A stretch of DNA of 64,000 nucleotides, taken from positions 62,001 through 126,000 of the forward strand of contig NZ_FNAC01000001.1 in the NCBI RefSeq assembly GCF_900101705.1, read 5' to 3'. Below are positions 54,868-62,482 of the stretch, one piece after another. The notes below the pieces were generated by a model that was not told the origin of the DNA, ran no database searches, and worked only from the letters and a program-made list of their open reading frames with translations. The translations under genes were made by a program, and so were the position numbers. Within the stretch, counting starts at the first letter, position 1. Each line of letters opens with the position of its first letter. The stretch comes from Algoriphagus faecimaris. Its GTDB lineage: Bacteria; Bacteroidota; Bacteroidia; Cytophagales; Cyclobacteriaceae.

Positions 54868-55206
54868 AGACTTAGTATTAGGTGATAAACTTAATTTGTT
54901 CCCGAGGGATTTGCTGCAGGTTTTAATTTTTCGCTCGATAGGCGATCCATTAAAAAAGTAGAAAGAAGAGAATTAAAACCTTTGCAAGGAGGAACTCTGA
55001 AATTTGCTACTTAAGCAGGTTGATAATCAACGCTTGATTATTTCAATGAGGAGAGTAAATTCTTATAATTTTTTTTCTCCACGGATCAAAGGTGAGGATA
55101 AGATTCGGTATTTCCTAATTTACGCCAAAAACACTAATTACTTTATCTCTAAACTAGCTCACTGATTTTCAACAAAAATTCTAGCCTATAATAAAGAGGT
55201 CAAGCC
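54868..55206. other. Leader region upstream of the desaturase operon
   Basis: About 340 bases between the possible AUU start and the next gene. A 19-base palindrome lies at 55023-55041, and a weak CACCTTTG -7-like sequence is seen on the minus strand at 55087-55094. A short out-of-frame ATG at about 54950 encodes 19 codons ending before the desaturase frame. If transcription starts near 55080 the leader is long, as in cspA-type mRNAs. Confidence 0.4.
55023..55041. promoter_or_regulatory. Inverted repeat upstream of the desaturase operon
   Basis: ATAATCAA-CGC-TTGATTAT, a perfect 8-bp inverted repeat with a 3-base centre. It lies about 155-175 bases upstream of the possible AUU start and could be an operator or a small mRNA hairpin. 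Confidence 0.45.
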
Positions 55207-56559
55207 TCAATTGAACCTCCAGTTGATGATTCCATTGATATGGATCATTTCCACCTTATTGTATCGCTGTCCGGGAGTGAGATTTTCTGGGTTTAGCGCT
55301 TCCTTATTCATCAATAAGAGATGAAAATCCATTTTACTAAGCTTTTTAGGCTGCATCTTAACTCCCAAATTAAGCTGTCTGTAGGAGGGGAAAGCATATT
55401 TATTGGCCGCCGCGTCGCTCACCTCAGGCAGCCAATGAATACCAGTATGAGCATAGAATGTTATGCCCGACTCTGGGAGAGCATAGGATAGGTAGAAAAC
55501 CAAGGCCTCGAAGTTTTCATAGCCCTCATTTCGCTCTCTTGGGATAAATGTAAACCAAGGATCTTTGCCCCACTCACGCGGATTGAGCCATCTCCCCTTT
55601 CCTCCCGTTTTGGTGAAGTTGAGATGTGTTTCCCATCTTGCTGTAGCATAGCCCAATCTCGCAGAGAGTAGCCAGTTTTTATCATTAGGGTTTTTATATC
55701 GAAGTAATGGATCACTATTTCCGCCTTCTCCTACTCCTTGCTGATAGCCCAACTGTAGCCCCGAAAGCCACTTTCCTTTCTTTTCGCCATTTCTCCATGT
55801 GTGCATCCACTGAGACCAAAAGGTACTTGAAATATTATTCGCTTGTGAATGTGAAATTTCCAGCTTGCCCAGCGGTAATTTTTTAGTGAGCTGAAAGACC
55901 GTGATTCGCTTGCTTGAGGTATTTCCAAAGTATTGGGAGGGATTACCATTGGGATCTCGGGCCACAGGGAAGATACCCACAGATTCCCCAGGATTGCTCC
56001 ATTTGCTAGTGCCTCTGACCCTGAGCCGATCGATGTACCAACCGGATAGTTTCCATTGACTATTTGGACTAAATTCCGCACTGATTCCTTCCATCAATGT
56101 GGGGGAAAGTCTTCCATCCTGGGGATTTACCCAAGGTGTATTCACATCCATCCGACCAAGCGCTACATTCCATTTTTCATCTTGATATCGCAAATTCAAT
56201 CGCTCAAAACTTCCAAAAATACGGTCACCGGGGTTTTGCAAGTCATACAAGCCTTTCTCGTACCTATTATCTCTTCCTGTAAGAGGATCGATTTCCCAAA
56301 TATCCGAACTCCAAAGATCTGCAAATCCTCGGTAACTCGTCTCCAGAGACCAATTTATACCGTAGTTAATTTTGGCTCCTAGGCTCAAGGATGTCCCTAA
56401 AGAATAGTCACTTTTAAAATCCTCAGCGTAAGATGTACTCATCCAATACGATCTAAAATGGATTTGAGGAACAACTTCTATTTTTCGCTCTTCGATTTCA
56501 TCCTGAGCAATTGAAAAAAAAGGGGATAAAAATATCATCCCCAGTACAATATGCTTCAT
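55207..56559 (-). CDS. OprD-like outer-membrane porin coupled to TsdA
   Basis: 450 residues with a signal peptide (MKHIVLGMIFLSPFFSIAQ). The mature protein is almost all beta-strand repeats of aromatic/polar alternation (FRSYWMSTSYAEDFKSDYSLGTSLSLGAKINYG, WNVALGRMDVNTPWVNPQDGR, YLSYALPESGITFYAHTG) and ends NGIINWRFN with Phe near the C-terminus, as in outer-membrane barrels. RFNPQ-like plug features and the order of repeats resemble the OprD/Opr porin group. It overlaps the TsdA-like gene by one base, so it likely passes thiosulfate or tetrathionate across the outer membrane. A paralogue is encoded at 60982-62391. Confidence 0.75.
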   Translation of the reverse strand: MKHIVLGMIFLSPFFSIAQDEIEERKIEVVPQIHFRSYWMSTSYAEDFKSDYSLGTSLSLGAKINYGINWSLETSYRGFADLWSSDIWEIDPLTGRDNRYEKGLYDLQNPGDRIFGSFERLNLRYQDEKWNVALGRMDVNTPWVNPQDGRLSPTLMEGISAEFSPNSQWKLSGWYIDRLRVRGTSKWSNPGESVGIFPVARDPNGNPSQYFGNTSSKRITVFQLTKKLPLGKLEISHSQANNISSTFWSQWMHTWRNGEKKGKWLSGLQLGYQQGVGEGGNSDPLLRYKNPNDKNWLLSARLGYATARWETHLNFTKTGGKGRWLNPREWGKDPWFTFIPRERNEGYENFEALVFYLSYALPESGITFYAHTGIHWLPEVSDAAANKYAFPSYRQLNLGVKMQPKKLSKMDFHLLLMNKEALNPENLTPGQRYNKVEMIHINGIINWRFN

Positions 56560-57620
56560 TATAGTTTGGCTTTCGCTTCTTTGATGGGTTTAAATGGGCC
56601 GAATTTATGTTGCTCTTCACTGAACTCATCACTAAATGGACCAAAGGGGTGATCCATCGGCTTTTTAGAAATATCAGGCCAATCTCCACTTAAGTCTCTA
56701 GAAGGCCGCTCTAAGCTATTCACATAAGCAGCTACATCCCAAGCGTCTTCATCTGAAATCAGAGGATTCTCATAAGTTGCCCCAAGTGGCATATTTGCTC
56801 TCACATAGCCTGCAAACCTCGATAATCTATATAATCCTGCTCCACTATTGTAGCTATGATCACCCCAAAGCGGAGGATAAATATAGCCTGTCCCATCTTG
56901 CTTAGGTAATCCCTGACCGTCCGCAGCGTGGCAGCTTTGGCATTGCTGCTCGTAGATAGTCTTTCCCTTCACAGGGTCTGCGGCCCTGTCCAATAGGGGT
57001 ACTTCGTAAATCCCCACTCCTTTGGGTTTCTCTCCTTGAGGCACATCTTTTCCTAGCCAATGCATATAGTCTACCATAGCTACCATTTCTTTGGAATTTC
57101 GCTCAAGGCCCTGCCCATTCAAGCTTCGCTCAAAGCAATCATTGATTCGTTTTTCGATGTCTTCAGACTGCCCTGATCTTGCTCTTATTTTTGGATAGGT
57201 AGAGGCTACTGCTCCGTAATTATTGCCCAAGGGGGCTGTTCCGGCCTGCAAGTGACAGTTTTGACAATTGAGTCCATTGGAGATTTTTTTGACTTTGCCA
57301 TTTGGTCCTAGGTATTCTGCTGTGTTAGCTACTAGCTCCCTACCATAGCGGATCGATTCAGCATTTGGCTCAGCGTCCACACTTGACCACTCAGGTGCAA
57401 TCCACATTCCCACCGGATCCATCAGGCCTTTGGGCTTTGCTGGAGCTTCTATGGCTGCGGCTATTGTGGATTGATCGGGAGGACTTAGCTCAGGTAACTT
57501 AATGCCTGAATAAGAAACATAGATGACTAGACCTACTACACCGACCAAAGCTGTAGCTAAAGCCAACAAACCTACCATTAGGGTGATGAGTTGAATAAAA
57601 GGCTTTCCAAACTGATTCAT
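56559..57620 (-). CDS. TsdA-like diheme thiosulfate dehydrogenase
   Basis: 353 residues. An N-terminal membrane anchor (about 9-36) is followed by two class I cytochrome c domains. The first haem site is CQNCH (119-123), with the TsdA signature YPKIRARSGQSEDIEKRINDCFERSLNGQ. It includes Cys162, the unusual axial ligand of the TsdA active haem. The second is CQSCH (227-231), with likely distal Met277 (NMPLG). TsdA joins two thiosulfates to tetrathionate or runs the reverse reaction. The coupled porin gene and the sulfur genes at 59.8-64 kb support a sulfur role. A Crp-type operator with a -7 element lies upstream. Confidence 0.9.
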   Translation of the reverse strand: MNQFGKPFIQLITLMVGLLALATALVGVVGLVIYVSYSGIKLPELSPPDQSTIAAAIEAPAKPKGLMDPVGMWIAPEWSSVDAEPNAESIRYGRELVANTAEYLGPNGKVKKISNGLNCQNCHLQAGTAPLGNNYGAVASTYPKIRARSGQSEDIEKRINDCFERSLNGQGLERNSKEMVAMVDYMHWLGKDVPQGEKPKGVGIYEVPLLDRAADPVKGKTIYEQQCQSCHAADGQGLPKQDGTGYIYPPLWGDHSYNSGAGLYRLSRFAGYVRANMPLGATYENPLISDEDAWDVAAYVNSLERPSRDLSGDWPDISKKPMDHPFGPFSDEFSEEQHKFGPFKPIKEAKAKL

Positions 57621-57640
57621 AGATTTCTAGGGATTCCTCA

Positions 57641-57686
57641 CAAAAATGCAGTGATTCTAGTACTCAATGCTGTGACTTCGATCACA
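57641..57686 (-). promoter_or_regulatory. Crp/Fnr-type operator and -7 element upstream of TsdA
   Basis: TGTGACTTCGATCACA (57671-57686) is an ideal Crp-type TGTGA-N6-TCACA. On the minus strand CATTTTTG (57648 down to 57641) lies 22 bases downstream and matches seven of eight TAnnTTTG positions. The expected transcript starts about 15 bases before the ATG, the class II activator geometry. Confidence 0.75.
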
Positions 57687-57725
57687 TCCAGCTAAAAGTA
57701 AGCAATTTTTGTTTGAAGGATTTTA

Positions 57726-58457
57726 TCAGTCTTTCAAAATAGGAGCTGTAGCCAAAAAGACTTTCCGTCCTGCTATTTCCCCCACTATTTGACAGCTATC
57801 CTCATCGCCGTGGAGAGAAAGCCGAATCAGGTCCTTGTTTTTGCATTCTGCCAAATAGTTAATTAGTAAGCCACTAATTACCATATCCTCGCTCCCTATT
57901 AAATCCTCCACCCATCGGATATAGCTAGTATTATTGACATGATTGTAGAGATCCAAATCCGAAGTAGCTACCTCCCGATCAGTTGCTGACAAATAAGGGA
58001 GACTTGGTAGTTCTAACTTTACCGGCCTCCAATCCGGCACTTCAGAAGAAAAAAGCCTATCGGACAAAACCTTTTCGGGACGCTGAATACGCTTGGATTC
58101 CGTATCTACTAAAAGCCAAGAAGACATGGCCCTAGCCAAAACCTCATCCGTCTCCGAGATGACCAAAAATTCTCTAAATGCAAACAGCTTTTCTATTCCC
58201 CGACCTCCGGTGAAAACCGTAATTTTTTGCCCCCATACCGGCGATTTGAAAACCTTGATATCCAATCTCGAAAGTGCCCACATGAGGTTTTCCTTCAGCA
58301 GGACCCTTCCAAAATCAGCCGAATCTGCATGGAGCCATGCACTCTCCTGCAGGAGATCAGCTAAATCCTTCAGCCTGATTTGGCCTTTGGGATTGACTTG
58401 AAAAGAGCCTACCTCAAATGTTTTTGAAAATTGAAAATTCTCAGGAAGCTTACTCAT
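57726..58457 (-). CDS. Acyl-ACP thioesterase family protein
   Basis: 243 residues, two hotdog folds in tandem as in FatA/FatB. The first has FQVNPKGQIRLKDLADLLQESAWLHADSADFG and MWALSRLDIKVFKSPVWGQKITVFTGGRGIEKLFAFREF. The second has LDLYNHVNNTSYIRWVEDLIG, with the Asn-His pair of the catalytic region, then LLINYLAECKNKDLIRLS. It hydrolyses acyl-ACP to free fatty acids. The start overlaps the next upstream gene by eight bases, so it is translationally coupled with the MFS gene. It is on the same strand as the TsdA gene but is separated from it by a Crp-type promoter. Confidence 0.88.
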   Translation of the reverse strand: MSKLPENFQFSKTFEVGSFQVNPKGQIRLKDLADLLQESAWLHADSADFGRVLLKENLMWALSRLDIKVFKSPVWGQKITVFTGGRGIEKLFAFREFLVISETDEVLARAMSSWLLVDTESKRIQRPEKVLSDRLFSSEVPDWRPVKLELPSLPYLSATDREVATSDLDLYNHVNNTSYIRWVEDLIGSEDMVISGLLINYLAECKNKDLIRLSLHGDEDSCQIVGEIAGRKVFLATAPILKD

Positions 58458-59613
58458 TGTGTTTCTCGTTGGATTGGAAAAACACCTCCTTACGAATAGT
58501 TGCTAGAAGAGCTATACCTAAACCATTCAAAGCAATTAATGCAAAAGAGGTTTTTAAATTGAATAGATCAGCAATAAACCCGATTAAGGGTGGCCCCAGC
58601 AAGAAGCCGAAAAATGAAATAGTAGATACCAAAGCCAGAGCTACTCCGGGGGAATATAATTTTGACCTCCCTGCAATGCTGTAAGCTACAGGAATAACTG
58701 AAGCCACTCCAAAACCCACCATCAAAAACCCTAAAGTCGCTGTATACAGGGAAGGAAAAATCACTGAAAGGGTTAATCCCGAAAACAAGAAAATTCCACT
58801 CATTCGCAGTATAGGTACTTTACCAAAGCGATGAATCAATCGGTCCGAAATAAACCTTCCAGAAGCCATCGCTCCCATAAAAGCAACATATCCTAGCGCA
58901 ACTAAAGAAGGATCGACCATGACCACCTTTTTGAAATAAACTCCACTCCAGTCAAACATGCAACCTTCCGCCATCATCCCAAGGAATGCGATCAATCCCA
59001 CACGCAAAAGCAAATCATCGGGTCGCTTGAGCACCAAACCACCGCCCTCTTGATTGGCCTTTTCCTGAACTACAAAACGATATGCCGATAGTACAATCAC
59101 TATGGAAATCACCATCACCACTATGTAATGAATCGTGGGAGATAAACCCAAAAATATCATCCCTGCTCCTATTCCAGCACCAGTAAAACCCGCCAGACTC
59201 CATAGGCCATGAAAAGAAGCCAAAATACTCTTACCCATTTGATCCTCCAAGTCCAAGGCTTGGGTGTTCAGAGCTATATTCATGATATTGCCCAGCATTC
59301 CAAACAGAATCAAAACAAAAATCAAAATCCAAGTTGTCGGACTCAATCCTATTAGAGGCAGACTCATCGCATAGGCAAAACTTCCGATTAAAATCACCCG
59401 CCTACTTCCATAATGATGCACTGACCAGCCTGCGATTGGCAGGCCTATCATTGAACCCATTGGTAAAAAAAGAAGCAGGGTCCCCAATTGCCCTTCGGAT
59501 AAGTCAAATTTGGACTGTATATCAGGGATTCTTGCTGCCCAACTGGCAAAACAAAGTCCGATAAAAAAGAATAAGCTTCCAAGTGCTATTCTTCTTTTGG
59601 TCAAGGGTTTCAT
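58450..59613 (-). CDS. MFS transporter (12 TM)
   Basis: 387 residues with 12 predicted helices. The N-terminal signature is SLFFFIGLCFASWAARIPDIQSKFDLSEGQLGTLLLFLPMGSMIGLPIAG. Motif A is SDRLIHRFGKVP between helices 8 and 9. GFGVASVIPVAYSIAG and STISFFGFLLGPPLIGFIADLF are typical of the YbjJ-like sugar/drug MFS branch. The substrate cannot be predicted. It overlaps the thioesterase gene by eight bases, so the pair may act together, possibly exporting the released fatty acid or importing a precursor. That link is inference. Confidence 0.86.
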   Translation of the reverse strand: MKPLTKRRIALGSLFFFIGLCFASWAARIPDIQSKFDLSEGQLGTLLLFLPMGSMIGLPIAGWSVHHYGSRRVILIGSFAYAMSLPLIGLSPTTWILIFVLILFGMLGNIMNIALNTQALDLEDQMGKSILASFHGLWSLAGFTGAGIGAGMIFLGLSPTIHYIVVMVISIVIVLSAYRFVVQEKANQEGGGLVLKRPDDLLLRVGLIAFLGMMAEGCMFDWSGVYFKKVVMVDPSLVALGYVAFMGAMASGRFISDRLIHRFGKVPILRMSGIFLFSGLTLSVIFPSLYTATLGFLMVGFGVASVIPVAYSIAGRSKLYSPGVALALVSTISFFGFLLGPPLIGFIADLFNLKTSFALIALNGLGIALLATIRKEVFFQSNEKHNE

Positions 59614-59732
59614 AGTGTATAGGTTAATAGGCGATACAAAGAAATGAAGATTAGCAATAAAAAAAGAGTAAATCCTGATGAGTGACCAAAAAACTATTTA
59701 TGGGAAAGCTGGTTTCCATTAAAAGTTATCTT

Positions 59733-59813
59733 ATGGAATTTGTAATAGTGGGGGTGATCATCGCCAGCATAATAGTGATGATCCGATTTATAATCAAAAA
59801 GGTCTTTAATTAA
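59733..59813 (+). CDS. Putative 26-residue single-helix membrane microprotein
   Basis: A short frame between divergent-convergent genes. It encodes a single hydrophobic helix (VIVGVIIASIIVMIRFII) followed by KKVFN, with a start Met and basic end typical of small inner-membrane proteins. An in-frame ATG at 59700 would add 11 residues (MGKLVSIKSYL), also membrane-protein-like. It resembles the N-terminal helix of FeoB-associated small proteins but lacks their Cys tail. A terminator follows within two bases. Coding status is uncertain and would need ribosome profiling or conservation to confirm. Confidence 0.4.
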   Translation: MEFVIVGVIIASIIVMIRFIIKKVFN

Positions 59814-59814
59814 A

Positions 59815-59846
59815 AAAGCCGCAAAATCTAAAATTCTGCGGCTTTG
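59815..59846. terminator. Bidirectional terminator
   Basis: AAAGCCGCA (59815-59823) pairs with TGCGGCTTT (59837-59845), flanked by A- and T-rich runs. It serves the small plus-strand frame and the convergent minus-strand sulfur operon. Confidence 0.7.
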
Positions 59847-59862
59847 TTTGATGCTTTATTGA

Positions 59863-60354
59863 TCAATTGGGGAGTTTGTCAGCGAACTTACCATAAACCC
59901 AAGTACCTGCTAGTGCAGACACCAAAGTCACTAAAATCACTGAGTATCCACTACCAATCTGAGCAAACAGAGGACCTGGACATGCACCTGTAAGTGCCCA
60001 TCCTAAACCGAAGATAAACCCTCCGATAACTTGTCCTTTTCTGAATTCCTTACTAGGTATTTTGATGCTTTCTCCATGAATGGTTTTAATTCCAAAGCGC
60101 TTGATGATCTGAATCGAGATGATTCCTGTAATCACTGCCGAACCGATTACCCCGTACATGTGAAAGGATTGTAATCTGAACATTTCCTGAATTCTAAACC
60201 AAGAAATCACTTCTGCTTTTACAAATACAATCCCGAATAAAATCCCCAAGATTAAGTATTTCAACAGTTCAAGCCCTTTGTCATGATTCTCTCTGAGATT
60301 AGGAGCTTCGCAATGCGGATCTTGAACTTGTATTTTCTTTTCTGCTACTTTCAT
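59863..60354 (-). CDS. YeeE/YedE family (DUF6691) sulfur transporter subunit
   Basis: 163 residues. Four membrane helices: KGLELLKYLILGILFGIVFVKAEVISWF, MYGVIGSAVITGIISIQII, GGFIFGLGWALTGACPGPLFAQIG and GYSVILVTLVSALAGTWVYG. The conserved Cys in LTGACPGPLFAQIG (about 125) matches the sulfur-contacting Cys of YeeE-type thiosulfate transporters. The N-terminal 25 residues are soluble. It is encoded 12 bases after the first subunit gene. Together they should move sulfur-containing ions or sulfane sulfur across the inner membrane, next to a CstB-like enzyme gene. Confidence 0.88.
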   Translation of the reverse strand: MKVAEKKIQVQDPHCEAPNLRENHDKGLELLKYLILGILFGIVFVKAEVISWFRIQEMFRLQSFHMYGVIGSAVITGIISIQIIKRFGIKTIHGESIKIPSKEFRKGQVIGGFIFGLGWALTGACPGPLFAQIGSGYSVILVTLVSALAGTWVYGKFADKLPN

Positions 60355-60366
60355 TTTTTTCTTTGA

Positions 60367-60939
60367 TTAAAATCCTACCATTTTCATTAAAGGCTCAAGC
60401 AACACGTGAGTCATCAAAAAACCTCCGATCATAAAGAAGATTGTTGCTACTACTGACTGCCACTGCAAGGAACTGATTCCCATGATAGCATGCCCTGAAG
60501 TACATCCTCCCGCATAGCGAGTACCAAATCCTACCAGAAATCCTCCGATCACAAAGAAGAGAAGTCCCTTGGCGGTGAAGAGGTGTTCCCAAGAGAAAAT
60601 ATCAGCTGGTAATAAGTTGCCATAATCAGTCACGCCTAAAGCTGTCAAATCAGCTATCGTAGACTCTGCGATGATGATTTCATTGGGGTTAGCCAAGAAG
60701 GTAGTCGCGACAAACCCACCAATCAAAATACCTACTACAAAGAGTAAGTTCCAGATTTCTTTTTTCCAGTTGTACGTAAAGAAAGGAATCCCAGAAGGTA
60801 CACAAGCCGCACATACGTGACGTAGCGAGGATGAAATACCAAAGGTTTTATTTCCTAAAATTAGCAGTGCCGGTACGGTCAGGCCAATCAAAGGGCCGGC
60901 CACATACCAAGGCCAAGGTTGAGTAATCCACTCCATCAT
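60367..60939 (-). CDS. YeeE/YedE family sulfur transporter subunit
   Basis: 190 residues, five helices. The conserved Cys-bearing loop is [20 protein letters not shown] (about 145-165). An earlier Cys segment is [15 protein letters not shown], typical of this half of the YeeE pair. It forms the first subunit of the pair with the 163-residue protein encoded 12 bases downstream; some organisms carry both as one protein. Substrate: thiosulfate, persulfide or related sulfane sulfur, by family. It is preceded 42 bases upstream by the paralogous porin gene. Confidence 0.9.
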   Translation of the reverse strand: MMEWITQPWPWYVAGPLIGLTVPALLILGNKTFGISSSLRHVCAACVPSGIPFFTYNWKKEIWNLLFVVGILIGGFVATTFLANPNEIIIAESTIADLTALGVTDYGNLLPADIFSWEHLFTAKGLLFFVIGGFLVGFGTRYAGGCTSGHAIMGISSLQWQSVVATIFFMIGGFLMTHVLLEPLMKMVGF

Positions 60940-60981
60940 TTTCTTTATTTAATTGTTTATTATTTTCTTTTTTTATTCTTC

Positions 60982-62391
60982 CTAAAATCTATAATCCAAG
61001 ATTAAGTTCATATTCATCATATTGACTCGATTGATGACGTATTCCAAAGGCATTTTCTGATCCCTGTCTTCTCGCTTATATACTGCCAAAAGCTGTAAAT
61101 CCAACCCTTTAAAGAACCCATCAAAACGGTAGTCCACCAAACCTGTGAAATGGTAATAATTGGGGATGCCGTACTTATTTAGAGTTAAATTATTCAAATC
61201 TGGTGTTTGCACGTGTGCTGCCCCCAGACTCACCTTGAGCTTATCATGAATGAAGGTATGATCGTATTGCGTCATTAAAGCATTCACTCCACCCAGCCCT
61301 TCATATCGCTCTCTCTGCAAACTCACAAAGAATTGCTCTCTACCCCATTCTCTTGGAAAGAGAAAACGTCCCTTATCCGAAATCCCGAGATAATTGAAAG
61401 TCAACTTTGCATGTGGCCACTTCATCCCAGCCTGAAAACCCACTCCATAGGTACTCTCATCTGGAAGAATGTAAGCTCTATCAAGTTGGTCATTTCCACC
61501 GTTTGCCACAGCGGTCTCATAGAAAGCCTGTGCCCCCCAGATGTAATCAAATCCTCTCTCAGTTGGCAAGCTTCCAGTACCCTCTAGAAAGTTAAGGGCA
61601 AAGACATTTTGTGCCAAGTAATTCCAAGATCTAATCTTGGCCTTTTCACCAGAATACTCCAAGCCTAAAACCCCGATTCCGGCAGACTCCACATGATGTC
61701 GATAGCCATCCCCTTCTACTGATAAGGGATTTCTTCCTGTAGAGTATGTCCCAAAGGATTCTGCTACCGATACCCACTCGAGTGATCCTCTGGATATGAC
61801 GTGTGAAAACCAAGCTCCATTTATTCTGAATTTCCCGGGAGTATAATCTGCCGATATTCCAGAAAATAAATTGGGACGCATGCGGTTATCTGAAGCATTT
61901 AGAAGTGGACTTTCGAAATGGTGCCTTCCTCCCCAAATGGAGATCTCTTCCTTTTGATAGGAAAGATAAAACTCTTCCAACCGGTCCATGTCCTTATTGT
62001 TTTCAGGATGGTGGACATCATATAGGAGCATTTCATAGCGATTGGCCAATCCTGTACTAGGGTCTAATTTGGTAATATTGTTTTCGAAATGACGAAAGAC
62101 AAAGAAACCACTAAACCCTACTCCAAAACCTTTCCATCTGGGACTGAAATACCCCAGACCCGCACCTGTGCCCCAGGTCGAATAATCTGTCAAATTGCCT
62201 TGATTGAGCGTACTCATGTAGAAGGATCGTAGATGGAACTCAAACGAGCCACTTTTCAAGACTTGTCCAAACAACTTTTCATTTGGATTCTCTGGTTCCG
62301 AATCATGAACATGCTGAGCCATTATCGGAAAGCTAAGCAGGAGAATACCCAGTCCTAGCACTAATGCAAATTTGCGGATCATATTTGGCAT
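60982..62391 (-). CDS. OprD-like outer-membrane porin, first gene of the YeeE operon
   Basis: 469 residues with a signal peptide (cleavage after MAQ, residue 26); a second Met (62382) gives the same signal. Beta-strand repeats throughout (FEFHLRSFYMSTLNQGNLTDYSTWGTGAGLGYFSP, ISIWGGRHHFESPLLNASDNRM, YRFDGFFKGLDLQLLAVY) and the C-terminal MNLILDYRF show an outer-membrane barrel. It is a paralogue of the protein at 55207-56559; both begin with the same SFYMST/RSYWMST block and share RYE-LYD segments. It precedes the two YeeE genes by 42 bases, so it likely lets the same substrate through the outer membrane. A Crp-type site lies directly before its ATG. Confidence 0.77.
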   Translation of the reverse strand: MPNMIRKFALVLGLGILLLSFPIMAQHVHDSEPENPNEKLFGQVLKSGSFEFHLRSFYMSTLNQGNLTDYSTWGTGAGLGYFSPRWKGFGVGFSGFFVFRHFENNITKLDPSTGLANRYEMLLYDVHHPENNKDMDRLEEFYLSYQKEEISIWGGRHHFESPLLNASDNRMRPNLFSGISADYTPGKFRINGAWFSHVISRGSLEWVSVAESFGTYSTGRNPLSVEGDGYRHHVESAGIGVLGLEYSGEKAKIRSWNYLAQNVFALNFLEGTGSLPTERGFDYIWGAQAFYETAVANGGNDQLDRAYILPDESTYGVGFQAGMKWPHAKLTFNYLGISDKGRFLFPREWGREQFFVSLQRERYEGLGGVNALMTQYDHTFIHDKLKVSLGAAHVQTPDLNNLTLNKYGIPNYYHFTGLVDYRFDGFFKGLDLQLLAVYKREDRDQKMPLEYVINRVNMMNMNLILDYRF

Positions 62392-62396
62392 AAAAT

Positions 62397-62412
62397 TGTG
62401 ACTTTAATCACA
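62397..62412 (-). promoter_or_regulatory. Crp/Fnr-type operator before the YeeE operon porin
   Basis: TGTGACTTTAATCACA, nearly identical to the site before the TsdA gene. It ends five bases from the annotated ATG. A -7-like CAAATTTG lies 22 bases downstream on the minus strand (62374 down to 62367), which would start transcription inside the annotated signal peptide. See findings. Confidence 0.65.
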
Positions 62413-62432
62413 TCCTGAGGGTAGATACTAAA

Positions 62433-62458
62433 AATGGCAAGCCCTAAGGCCTGCCATT
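62433..62458 (-). terminator. Hairpin terminator after the CstB-like gene
   Basis: AATGGCAAGCC (62433-62443) pairs with GGCCTGCCATT (62448-62458), 11 bp with one mismatch. Read on the minus strand it is followed by TTTTAGTATC. It separates the CstB-like gene from the operator of the next operon. Confidence 0.55.
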
Positions 62459-62482
62459 TATTGTGTTAAGCTGATTTGCTAC

